Shown here piece after piece: positions 8,116 to 15,229 of a stretch of 18,229 nt of DNA. Within the stretch, counting starts at the first letter, position 1. Each line of letters begins with the position of its first letter. The notes under the pieces were generated by a model. That model ran no database searches and was not told the DNA's origin. It saw nothing but the letters and a program-made list of their open reading frames with translations. Both the position numbers and the translations under genes were made by a program. The stretch spans positions 1 through 18,229 of the forward strand of contig DQUE01000173.1 of NCBI GenBank assembly GCA_015662405.1. Direction: 5' to 3'. This DNA is from Sulfurimonas autotrophica. GTDB lineage: Bacteria > Campylobacterota > Campylobacteria > Campylobacterales > Sulfurimonadaceae.

Positions 8116-9020
8116 GTTTCATCTATCTTGAGTTTTGTAAATTTTATATATACTGCTAAAGAGATAATGAGTATACCAACGCCACCAATAATATATATTG
8201 CATAAATTAACTTATCTGGATCTGTTATTGCAAATTTAAACACTAGCATCAGGGCTTCGATAGAGAGTGCAATAATAATAGAGCCCAAAAAGCGAACCAT
8301 TGTTTTATGCGGACCGGATATATCATGCTCTTTATACCTTCCTAAAATCTCCTCTTCTATAAGAGTCTTTGAGAGATCAAATATAGCTAAAGAGAGGGTT
8401 AAAAGAATAGTTGCTTCAAAAACATCTTTAATTTTAAAATGACCAATTGAAATGCCATACTCAAAAAAGCTCTCTATACCTTTTGTAAAAAGTAAAAGAG
8501 CAATTCCTATAAGGGCAAATGAAAACGCAGCATATGCAAACTTAAAAAACTCACCAAAAAAAGTATCCATTTTATTGAGATGTGAAATTTTTAACACTTC
8601 TGCAAGCGGCATATCTAAACATGCAACATACTTCAAAGATCCCTTTTCATCATAGATAGGAGCAGATGCAGTAACTGTTAACTCTCCAGTAATAAGAGAA
8701 GGGTATGGATCTGTAATAGTACATCTTCCCTCTCTTACTGCACGATAATAGTAGGCTCGATCTGCACGAATTTTTCCTATATCATCGTCTATCTGATCAT
8801 CTTTAGTATATGTCGGTGTTACCTGAACACCCTTGTGGTCAAGTAGATAGACACCTTCACAATTTTCAAGATCTGCTTTAATTTTTAGCAGTCTTGGCAT
8901 AATCATATTCTCTGTTATAGAAGGAAGTCTATTGGGAATATTTTTTGAAAAAAGGTAACAAAAGTAAGCTCTTGCCTTTGTTCTGCCTTGGGCAAAATGT
9001 TGAATATCTATAGGAACCAT
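8112..9020 (-). CDS. Cache/PDC-like sensor domain protein with four C-terminal membrane helices
   Basis: The function is not known. Residues about 40-140 look like a PDC/Cache ligand-binding domain: GVYLLDHKGVQVTPT, then RADRAYYYRAVREGR, DPYPSLITGE and APIYDEKGSLKYVACLDMPL. The rest is hydrophobic, with probable membrane helices at about 156-180, 200-218, 242-264 and 270-293. That part loosely resembles small PsiE-like membrane proteins, but I am not sure. No signal peptide or first membrane helix precedes the Cache domain, so the domain may lie in the cytoplasm, which is unusual. There is no HAMP, kinase, GGDEF or MCP output domain. An AGAGAG lies about 10 bases upstream of the ATG. The gene leads the hisH-hisA unit with a 4-base overlap. 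Confidence 0.8.
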   Translation of the reverse strand: MVPIDIQHFAQGRTKARAYFCYLFSKNIPNRLPSITENMIMPRLLKIKADLENCEGVYLLDHKGVQVTPTYTKDDQIDDDIGKIRADRAYYYRAVREGRCTITDPYPSLITGELTVTASAPIYDEKGSLKYVACLDMPLAEVLKISHLNKMDTFFGEFFKFAYAAFSFALIGIALLLFTKGIESFFEYGISIGHFKIKDVFEATILLTLSLAIFDLSKTLIEEEILGRYKEHDISGPHKTMVRFLGSIIIALSIEALMLVFKFAITDPDKLIYAIYIIGGVGILIISLAVYIKFTKLKIDET

Positions 9021-9048
9021 ATATACTACTCTCTTTTATTTTATTTGA

Positions 9049-9054
9049 ATTATA
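9049..9054 (-). promoter_or_regulatory. -10 box (TATAAT) for the Cache-protein/hisH/hisA unit
   Basis: On the minus strand a perfect TATAAT lies about 29 bases before the ATG at 9020, giving a leader of roughly 20 bases that contains AGAGAG. No clear -35 is visible, as is usual in Campylobacterota. Confidence 0.5.
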
Positions 9055-9075
9055 TCAAAGATTTACTATTATTGG

Positions 9076-9081
9076 TATAAT
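9076..9081 (+). promoter_or_regulatory. -10 box (TATAAT) for waaC, implying a leaderless mRNA
   Basis: The sequence TTGGTATAATG contains a perfect -10. The first in-frame ATG (9080) is inside this box. Transcription should start near 9088-9090, which coincides with the next in-frame ATG at 9089. It lies about 21 bases from the divergent -10 at 9049-9054, so the two promoters share one small regulatory region. Confidence 0.5.
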
Positions 9082-9088
9082 GTCATTG

Positions 9089-10090
9089 ATGAATAAGGAT
9101 ATTAAAAAGATAGCTATTGTCAGACTCTCCGCACTTGGAGACATTATAAATAGTGCTATAGTATTACAGTATATAAAAAAGCATTATCCTACTGCACAAA
9201 TTGATTGGGTTTGTGAGGAGGCTTTTTCCCCTCTTTTACATGGAGCCAAAGAGATCAATGCAATACATGCAATTAATTTAAAAGAGCTCAAAAAAAAGAG
9301 ATCTTTTTCTTTGTTAAAAAAAACAGTCACGAAACTTTCAAGACTAGATCATTACGATATTATTATTGATATGCAAGGACTTATAAAATCAGCAATCGTC
9401 TCTAGAATAATTGGAAAAAATACGCATGGTTTTGACAAAAACTCAATACGAGAACCACTTGCTACTCTTTTGTATAAAACAACCTCATCAATCCCTTATG
9501 AAGAAAATGTCATAAAACGCAACTGTTTTATAGTTTCAGATGCTTTGGGCTTTCAAATAACAGATGTAATGATTTTAGAAAAAAAACCCATTTTTCCACT
9601 AACACAAAAATTCTCTCTGCACAAATCAAGAAAAAATATTGCCATTGTTATAGGTGCCTCTTGGGATGCAAAAGTATATCCAAAAGAGCACATAGCAGAA
9701 GTTTGTAATCTACTCAAAGAAGCATGTTATATTATCTGGGGAAATGAAAAAGAAAAAGCATCTGCAGAGTGGATTGTGCAACATTCAAAATACGCCACCA
9801 TCGCACCAAAGCTAACCCTAAAAGAACTTGTCTCGTATGTATCTAGTATGGATCTGCTCATAGGAAACGATACAGGTCCAACACATCTTGCATGGGCACA
9901 AAACATCGCCTCCATTACACTACTAGGGCCTACAACAACAAGAATGATCTATGAAACACCTAGAAATGTCGGCATAAAATCACCCTCAAATGTCACTATT
10001 GCAAAAATAGATAAAAATGACTTCTCTATAAAGGAAATTCCTGTAGAAAGAGTCGCACAAAAAGCAAAGGAGCTTTTATATGGGTTATAG
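9089..10090 (+). CDS. waaC: Lipopolysaccharide heptosyltransferase I, WaaC
   Basis: WaaC adds the first L-glycero-D-manno-heptose to Kdo-lipid A at the inner face of the cytoplasmic membrane. The product (333 residues from the start chosen here) is a GT-B glycosyltransferase of family 9. It begins with IAIVRLSALGDI, containing the Ser-x-x-Gly-Asp acid motif. It has IIIDMQGLIKSA, GFDKNSIREPLA typical of heptosyltransferase I, ASWDAKVYPKE, and the ADP-heptose-binding GNDTGPTHLAWA near the C terminus. An ATG at 9080 lies within the -10 box, so I prefer the ATG at 9089. Neither has a Shine-Dalgarno upstream, while an AAGGA at 9095-9099 falls inside the coding region. The 3' end overlaps waaM by 11 bases. 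Confidence 0.93.
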   Translation: MNKDIKKIAIVRLSALGDIINSAIVLQYIKKHYPTAQIDWVCEEAFSPLLHGAKEINAIHAINLKELKKKRSFSLLKKTVTKLSRLDHYDIIIDMQGLIKSAIVSRIIGKNTHGFDKNSIREPLATLLYKTTSSIPYEENVIKRNCFIVSDALGFQITDVMILEKKPIFPLTQKFSLHKSRKNIAIVIGASWDAKVYPKEHIAEVCNLLKEACYIIWGNEKEKASAEWIVQHSKYATIAPKLTLKELVSYVSSMDLLIGNDTGPTHLAWAQNIASITLLGPTTTRMIYETPRNVGIKSPSNVTIAKIDKNDFSIKEIPVERVAQKAKELLYGL

Positions 10091-10961
10091 ACTTCTCTTA
10101 CTTCTTGAAAATATTTTGATGCACTTACCACGTACTGTGCGAAAATCTTTTTTTACACTTTTGGCTTTTATCGGCTACAAAACAGCAAAAAAGTACCGTC
10201 GCATTGTAAGACAAAACCTGCATTATGCTTTTGATAACACGATGAGTGAAAAAGAGATTGACAACATTACACGCTATAGTTTTAAAAATTTGCTCTATAA
10301 TTTTTTATACCTTATGGAGATACGCCATCTTAGTAGAGAAGAGATAGGAAAAAGAGTTACAATTATCAACAAAAAAGAGGTAGAGAGAATCCATAATGAA
10401 AACCGTGCTGTTATTTATGTTACACCACACTACTGTGCATGGGAGTTAGGTGGTGTAGGAATCGCTTTACATGTGGAAACCATAGCCCCTGTATATAAAA
10501 AACTAAAAAATAGAGTTTATGAAAAGTGGCTCCTCGATGCTAGAGCAAGGTTTGGTAACGAGAACCTTGAAAAAACTAATGTTATCAAACCACTGATAAA
10601 ACGCATAAAACAGGGCAAAGCAAGTGGTATTTTAATAGATACAAATATCAATAAAAAAGAGGGCGTTATGGTTGAGTTTATGGGTAAACCGCTACGCATG
10701 ACAGCAACACCTGCATATCTAGCAAGAAAATTCAATGCTGCCATTGTCCCTGTACATATACGAACAGATGATGAAGAAAACTATACTATTATTATAGCTG
10801 ATGAAATCAAAGTTGATAAGACTGACAATGAAGCAGATGACATACAAAAAGCTACGCAAAAACAAGCTGACTGGCTTACTTCACTCATAAAAAAGGAACC
10901 AAAATTTTGGTTTTGGCTACACCGTAGATGGAAAAATGACAAACCGGAGATATATAGCTGA
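10080..10961 (+). CDS. waaM: Lipid A late acyltransferase (LpxL/HtrB family), WaaM
   Basis: This family adds a secondary fatty acyl chain to Kdo2-lipid A or its precursor at the inner membrane. The 293-residue product has a hydrophobic N-terminal segment, then the catalytic HX4E motif as HYCAWE (His117, Glu122). The basic RRIVRQNLHYAF segment before it and the C-terminal FWFWLHRRWK are both typical of LpxL/LpxM enzymes. It starts inside the end of waaC with an 11-base overlap. A strong AAAGGAG precedes the ATG, so it is probably translated independently as well as coupled. The waaC-waaM pairing matches the start of the Campylobacter lipooligosaccharide locus. Its stop is one base away from the stop of the convergent transporter gene. 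Confidence 0.93.
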   Translation: MGYRLLLLLENILMHLPRTVRKSFFTLLAFIGYKTAKKYRRIVRQNLHYAFDNTMSEKEIDNITRYSFKNLLYNFLYLMEIRHLSREEIGKRVTIINKKEVERIHNENRAVIYVTPHYCAWELGGVGIALHVETIAPVYKKLKNRVYEKWLLDARARFGNENLEKTNVIKPLIKRIKQGKASGILIDTNINKKEGVMVEFMGKPLRMTATPAYLARKFNAAIVPVHIRTDDEENYTIIIADEIKVDKTDNEADDIQKATQKQADWLTSLIKKEPKFWFWLHRRWKNDKPEIYS

Positions 10962-10962
10962 T

Positions 10963-12012
10963 CTATTTATGGTTTGCTTCGCACTCTTGCGTTCTTGCCT
11001 CAAACAGTTTTAAAATTGCTAGAAAAAATGCTGTAATTGCAGGACCTAAAATCATCCCCCAAAATCCAAAAGTTGCAAGCCCTGCAATAATGGAAAAGAA
11101 TATAACCAACTCATTGAGTCTGGCATCATTCTCTTTGAGCAATTTTGCATTTATCTCTTTAATAATTAAAGGTTTCACAAAAGTATCTGCTATTATAGAG
11201 ATGACAATAATTGAATAGAGTGCTATAAAAATTGCATTACTATCATTTCCAATTGAAAACTCATATATCATAAAGGGAAGCCACATTAAAACTCCTCCTA
11301 TTACAGGAAGTAAAGAGGCAAAACCATACATTATTCCAAAAAGCAGACCGTTGTATCCCATAAATGAAACAGCTACTCCAAAGAGTGCACCCTCAAGCAT
11401 TGCAGTTGCAATAATAGAATAAAAAACAACACTCATAACAGCAGAGAGTTCTCTCTTAAGTAGAGTACTCTCCTGGGCAGACATCTGTACAACACGCTGT
11501 AAAAAGTTGACAATAACAGACCCATTATAAAGAGCAAAAAAATAAAATACAATGACTAAAAAAGCATTTTTAACAAATCCTGCACTCAATGTGCCTATAT
11601 TGGCAGCTACATGCAGTGCATTTGCTGTTAAGCTACTCATGTCTATCTTTTGTAAAGCATCCGACAAATAAGGTTTTAAAAAGAGTAGATACTTTGGAGG
11701 GTTGGTAATAATCCCATTGATATATATCTCTATCTTTTGTAAATTACTTGGTTCTAAATTATTGAGTTTGATTGTGAGTGTTGCCAAAAAATAACCAAGC
11801 GGTGCAAAAAAGAGTATCGCAAGTAATAAACTTGATGCAAATGCCGCAAAGAGCCGAGATGAAAAGAGCTCTTGAAAATAGTTATTAATACTCGCTGTAG
11901 AAATTGCCAACAAAGCTGCAATTGTCATAACTATTAAAAAAGGTTTATAAAGTAAATACATCCAATAGAGTGATGTTGCAAAGAGTATAGCTATAAAATA
12001 TTGTGATTTCAT
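10963..12012 (-). CDS. AI-2E family (PerM-like) membrane transporter
   Basis: The 349-residue hydrophobic protein has the arrangement of the AI-2E/PerM family: paired hydrophobic segments at the N terminus (about 5-40 and 55-80), a soluble helical region, then about five more membrane segments. The C-terminal part contains LLPVIGGVLMWLP and FGFWGMILGPAITAFFLA, where the family keeps a Gly/Pro-rich FGxxGxxxGP motif. Members are linked to autoinducer-2 export, ion/proton antiport or unknown substrates, so the substrate cannot be named. Its ATG follows the ruvB stop with no gap (TAGATG), indicating translational coupling in the panB-ruvB unit. Confidence 0.88.
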   Translation of the reverse strand: MKSQYFIAILFATSLYWMYLLYKPFLIVMTIAALLAISTASINNYFQELFSSRLFAAFASSLLLAILFFAPLGYFLATLTIKLNNLEPSNLQKIEIYINGIITNPPKYLLFLKPYLSDALQKIDMSSLTANALHVAANIGTLSAGFVKNAFLVIVFYFFALYNGSVIVNFLQRVVQMSAQESTLLKRELSAVMSVVFYSIIATAMLEGALFGVAVSFMGYNGLLFGIMYGFASLLPVIGGVLMWLPFMIYEFSIGNDSNAIFIALYSIIVISIIADTFVKPLIIKEINAKLLKENDARLNELVIFFSIIAGLATFGFWGMILGPAITAFFLAILKLFEARTQECEANHK

Positions 12013-13026
12013 CTAAAAAAGTCTTCCCTCTTCATTTGTGTATGGTATATTTAAAACATCATAGGTTGCAGGTGTTGCTCGCCTGCCTTTTGCAGTTCTT
12101 TCTAAATACCCATTTGCTATTAAATATGGTTCGAGCACATCCTCTACTGTTCCCTCATCTTCACTTAAAGCTGCTGCTATTGTACTCAATCCCATAGCAC
12201 GTCCTTTAGCACTAGCCAAAAGATGTAATAAGCGCAAATCCATCTCATCAAATCCATGCGAGTTGATGCCTAACTCATCTAGTGCATATTTTGTTCGTTT
12301 ATGATTAATATTCTCTTCATTTGCCACCTCAGCAAAATCCCGTACACGGCGTAAAAGGCGTAGAGCAATACGTGGAGTTCCTCGACTCCGTTTTGCTATT
12401 TCAACTGCTGCTTCTTCTCTAATCTCTTTTTCTAGTTTTTTTGATGCCTGTTTAATGATCTCAGCTAACTCTTGATGCGAATAAAAATTCATTCGAAAAC
12501 TCATACCAAATCTATCACGAAGTGGATTAGAAAGCATTCCCGCTCGTGTCGTTGCACCAATGAGGGTAAAACGAGGCAGATCTATCTTCACCGTTTGCGC
12601 AGCAGGACCACTCCCAATGATAATATCTATTCTGTAATCTTCCATTGAAGAGTATAAAATCTCTTCAACAGCAGGAGATAGCCTATGTATCTCGTCTATA
12701 AAAAGAATGTCACCCTCTTCTAAATTTGTCAATATTGCTGCCAAATCACCGCTTTTTTCTATCATAGGTGCGGCTGTCACCTTAATGTTTGCATTCATTT
12801 CATGAGCAATAATAAGAGCAAGTGTTGTTTTACCAAGTCCTGGTGGTCCGTAAAAAAGTACATGATCGAGTGCCTCTTCGCGTTTTTTTGATGCCTCTAT
12901 AAAAACAGCCAAGTTCTTTTTAATCTGCTCTTGTCCAATATATTCGCTCCACGCATCTGGACGCAATGTAACTTCATTATTCTCTTCCTCTAACGAGAAA
13001 GTTTCAATATCTACAACTCTTTCCAT
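12013..13026 (-). CDS. ruvB: Holliday junction branch-migration ATPase RuvB
   Basis: RuvB is the hexameric AAA+ motor that, with RuvA, drives branch migration of Holliday junctions in recombination and repair. The 337-residue product has Walker A GPPGLGKT (60-67), Walker B ILFIDEIH (about 107-114), the sensor/arginine-finger region GATTRAGMLSNPLRDRFG with Arg170, and a C-terminal winged helix ending in the typical RxATPATY segment (GRRATPATYDVL). I use the ATG at 13026, which overlaps the panB stop by one base (TGATG); an in-frame TTG immediately before it is less likely. ruvA and ruvC are not in the window. Confidence 0.97.
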   Translation of the reverse strand: MERVVDIETFSLEEENNEVTLRPDAWSEYIGQEQIKKNLAVFIEASKKREEALDHVLFYGPPGLGKTTLALIIAHEMNANIKVTAAPMIEKSGDLAAILTNLEEGDILFIDEIHRLSPAVEEILYSSMEDYRIDIIIGSGPAAQTVKIDLPRFTLIGATTRAGMLSNPLRDRFGMSFRMNFYSHQELAEIIKQASKKLEKEIREEAAVEIAKRSRGTPRIALRLLRRVRDFAEVANEENINHKRTKYALDELGINSHGFDEMDLRLLHLLASAKGRAMGLSTIAAALSEDEGTVEDVLEPYLIANGYLERTAKGRRATPATYDVLNIPYTNEEGRLF

Positions 13027-13817
13027 CAATACGTATGTTCCTCTTTTGGAAACTCACCACTGACAACTTCATCAGCATACTCTTTAAGTGCATTTTTCAC
13101 TAACGTTGCTCCATCAAGATATTTTTTGACAAATTTTGGTGTAAACGCTTCAAACAATCCAAGCATATCAGAAAAAACTAATACCTGTCCATCCACATCT
13201 GCCCCTGCACCAATACCTATAACAGGAATAGAAACACTCTGCGCAATCTCTTTTGCAACCTCTGCTTTTGTTCCCTCAAGCACCATACAAAATGCACCAG
13301 CTCTCTCAACAGCCTGTGCATCTTTTAGCAATTGTTCTCGTTCACTCTCTGTTTTGCCTTTGACCTTATAGCCACCTTCACTTCGTACAGATTGTGGTAA
13401 AAGACCGATATGCCCACATACTGCAATGCCATTATCTGTCAGATGTTTTATAACTACTGCCTTCTCCTCACCGCCCTCTATCTTTACACAATCAGCCGGC
13501 GTAGTTTGAAAAACTTTTATGGCATTTTTTAAGGCATCTTCTTTACATGTATAGGTTCCAAAAGGCATATCACAAATAACAAAGCTGTTTTTTGCACCCA
13601 TGCAAACAGCATTTGTATGATATATCATCTGCTCGAGTGTAGCACTAATGGTATCACTGCGACCAGCAAAACTCATATTTAAGCTATCACCTACCAAAAT
13701 CATATCTGCACTTGGTTCTAATAATTTCGCAAAAAGCGCATCATACGCAGTAATCATCACCAAAGGTTTTTCACCCTTACACTTTTTTATAGCTGATATC
13801 GTTAATTTTTTACCCAT
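13026..13817 (-). CDS. panB: Ketopantoate hydroxymethyltransferase PanB
   Basis: PanB transfers a hydroxymethyl group from 5,10-methylenetetrahydrofolate to alpha-ketoisovalerate, the first committed step to pantothenate and coenzyme A. The 263-residue barrel enzyme shows KKLTISAIKKCKGEKP, metal ligands Asp44 (ILVGDSL) and Asp83 (CDMPFGTY), Lys112/Glu114 in VKIEGG, catalytic Glu181 in MVLEGT, and IPVIGIGAGADVDGQVLV. The open frame extends 14 codons further upstream to a TTG at 13859. The ATG at 13817, with AAAGAG upstream, matches the usual N terminus and lies downstream of the promoter. The stop overlaps the ruvB start. Confidence 0.96.
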   Translation of the reverse strand: MGKKLTISAIKKCKGEKPLVMITAYDALFAKLLEPSADMILVGDSLNMSFAGRSDTISATLEQMIYHTNAVCMGAKNSFVICDMPFGTYTCKEDALKNAIKVFQTTPADCVKIEGGEEKAVVIKHLTDNGIAVCGHIGLLPQSVRSEGGYKVKGKTESEREQLLKDAQAVERAGAFCMVLEGTKAEVAKEIAQSVSIPVIGIGAGADVDGQVLVFSDMLGLFEAFTPKFVKKYLDGATLVKNALKEYADEVVSGEFPKEEHTY

Positions 13818-13830
13818 TTTAAAACTCTTT

Positions 13831-13841
13831 ATTATAGTATA
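13831..13841 (-). promoter_or_regulatory. Overlapping -10 boxes for panB
   Basis: On the minus strand the run TATACTATAAT offers two overlapping -10 hexamers, TATACT and TATAAT. The first would give a leader of about 13 bases including the AAAGAG ribosome binding site. The second would leave only about 7 bases. Either way the leader is very short. Confidence 0.45.
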
Positions 13842-13866
13842 TAGATGTATTTTAGCCAAAAATTGC

Positions 13867-13872
13867 TATAAT
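13867..13872 (+). promoter_or_regulatory. -10 box (TATAAT) for the hpt-trpA unit
   Basis: A perfect TATAAT lies 25 bases before the ATG at 13898. The leader contains a strong AGGAGA (13884-13889). It is divergent from the panB promoter about 26 bases away. Confidence 0.55.
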
Positions 13873-13897
13873 TTGAACTGTTTAGGAGAATTATTTT

Positions 13898-14299
13898 ATG
13901 GGCATAAGAAGTGATTTAGAAGAAAACTTTGATTTTGAAATTGTTGATGAGTTTTTAGATCACTACTCTATGATGGTTGAGAGTATGGAAGTCATGATTC
14001 TAGATCTCGCAAAACCCAACATGTATGAAAGAAGTATCAATGAACTTTTTCGTCTGTTTCATAATATAAAATCAGCAAGTGGTTATCTTAAAATCATTCC
14101 TATGCACAAGTTGTCTGCTTTTGTAGAAGATGAATTGGAAAAATTACGCAAAAAAAAGCCTCCTGTCAGTGAAGAAACGATCAACTGGTTACTTGATATC
14201 AGTGACATGTTTGCAACATGGCAAGATGATTTAAAAAAAGACAATGAACTGAGTAAAATAAAATACTCTTTATTAAAAATCCCTGACTTGGAAAAATAA
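13898..14299 (+). CDS. Stand-alone histidine phosphotransfer (Hpt) domain protein
   Basis: The 133-residue product looks like a small Hpt domain. It is almost entirely helical, and the phosphorylatable site is His55 in LFRLFHNIKSASGYLKI, which fits the family pattern H-x-x-K-[GS]-[SA]. Hpt domains relay phosphate between a kinase and receiver domains, as in CheA P1 or two-component phosphorelays. No kinase or receiver domain is attached, so it would work in trans; CheY at 6335-6709 is an obvious but unproven partner. It has its own promoter and strong ribosome binding site, and ends 2 bases before trpA. Confidence 0.8.
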   Translation: MGIRSDLEENFDFEIVDEFLDHYSMMVESMEVMILDLAKPNMYERSINELFRLFHNIKSASGYLKIIPMHKLSAFVEDELEKLRKKKPPVSEETINWLLDISDMFATWQDDLKKDNELSKIKYSLLKIPDLEK

Positions 14300-14301
14300 C
14301 T

Positions 14302-15042
14302 TTGAAAAATTTAGTAGCATATATAACTTCTGGGTATCCAGAAAATTCTTTTACAATTGACTTAAGTCTCTCTCTTGCACAAAATGGTGTTGATACTTTG
14401 GAGCTCGGTGTGCCTTTTTCAGACCCTGTAGCTGATGGATCTCTGATAGAAAAAGCAAATCATAAATCACTTGAACTTGGATTCAAGTTTACAGATCTAC
14501 TTGCAATCTCAAAAGAGGTTGCACCCAAAGTAGATACTTTATGGATGGGTTATTTTAACACTTTTTACCAACAAAATATGCAAAAACTCATCCCCTTAGC
14601 AAAGGAACTTGGCATAAGTGGTCTTATTATTCCAGATGTTCCTTATGAAGAAGCATTAGCATATAAAGAGTTATTTGTTAGCAACGATGTGGCGAACATC
14701 TCCTTTGTAGCCCCTACAGACAGTGAAAACAGAATTCAAACCGTTGTCAGTGATGCCCAAAAATTTATTTATATGGTTGCATACACAGGTATTACAGGTG
14801 CTGGTACAGCAGAAAACCTGCAACCATTTTTGCATTCCATAAAAAAATATACAACAACACCCATATATGTAGGTTTTGGCGTTAATGAAAAAACAGCAAA
14901 AGAGAAAGCACAAGGAGCAGATGGAGTAATAGTCGGAAGCGCTTTTATTCGTATCCTTTTAAATAACGATCTTAGCTACACACAAAAAATTGTACAATGT
15001 AGTGAACTCGCAAAGATAATTAAAAACGAAATCAATACTTAA
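14302..15042 (+). CDS. trpA: Tryptophan synthase alpha chain TrpA
   Basis: TrpA cleaves indole-3-glycerol phosphate to indole and glyceraldehyde 3-phosphate; indole is channelled to TrpB. The 246-residue barrel has the opening LVAYITSGYP, catalytic Glu34 (LELGVPFSDP) and Asp45 (VADGSLIEKA) at the normal 11-residue spacing, LIIPDVPYEE, FVAPTDSENR, YTGITGAG, and phosphate-binding FGVNEKTA and ADGVIVGSAF. It starts at a TTG (14302) two bases after the Hpt stop, with GGA about 9 bases upstream. It is slightly shorter at the N terminus than enterobacterial TrpA. No other trp gene is nearby. Confidence 0.95.
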   Translation: MKNLVAYITSGYPENSFTIDLSLSLAQNGVDTLELGVPFSDPVADGSLIEKANHKSLELGFKFTDLLAISKEVAPKVDTLWMGYFNTFYQQNMQKLIPLAKELGISGLIIPDVPYEEALAYKELFVSNDVANISFVAPTDSENRIQTVVSDAQKFIYMVAYTGITGAGTAENLQPFLHSIKKYTTTPIYVGFGVNEKTAKEKAQGADGVIVGSAFIRILLNNDLSYTQKIVQCSELAKIIKNEINT

Positions 15043-15103
15043 TTGCAAAAAGCATACACTATGCAGTAAAAACCTTACAGTTCCAAAATAAAAAAGGAAA
15101 AAA

Positions 15104-15229
15104 ATGTTAGGTTTATTACCTTGGTGTAATGGCGTTAGAGGAGGCAAAAGAGTAAAAGCTTTTCGCCTTTACTTCTCTAATTTTGGTCCAGCAGCAGAAA
15201 AGTCAAATTTGCCGTCAGAATCTTGGTAA
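15104..15229 (+). CDS. Possible 41-residue small protein antisense to the pckA end
   Basis: After trpA an AAAAAGGAAAAAAATG sequence gives a plausible ribosome binding site and ATG. The frame encodes 41 residues, beginning MLGLLPWCNGVRGGKRVKAF, and ends at TAA 15227-15229. The second half lies antisense to the last codons of pckA, so only about 22 codons use free sequence. The peptide is basic and matches nothing I know. The start context is better than chance, but the frame is short and could be spurious. Confidence 0.25.
   Translation: MLGLLPWCNGVRGGKRVKAFRLYFSNFGPAAEKSNLPSESW
15143..15167. terminator. Weak hairpin between convergent trpA and pckA
   Basis: GGCAAAAG (15143-15150) can pair with CTTTTCGCC (15159-15167) with one bulged C and an 8-base loop. 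It sits 2 bases beyond the pckA stop and is followed on the plus strand by TTTACTT, not a proper T run. It may be a bidirectional terminator for the two convergent units, but it is weak. Confidence 0.3.

Noticed and set aside
12003..12197. Plus-strand open frame antisense to the ruvB/transporter junction
   Set aside because: Shadow of confident minus-strand genes; the His/Leu-rich translation reflects the complementary codons.
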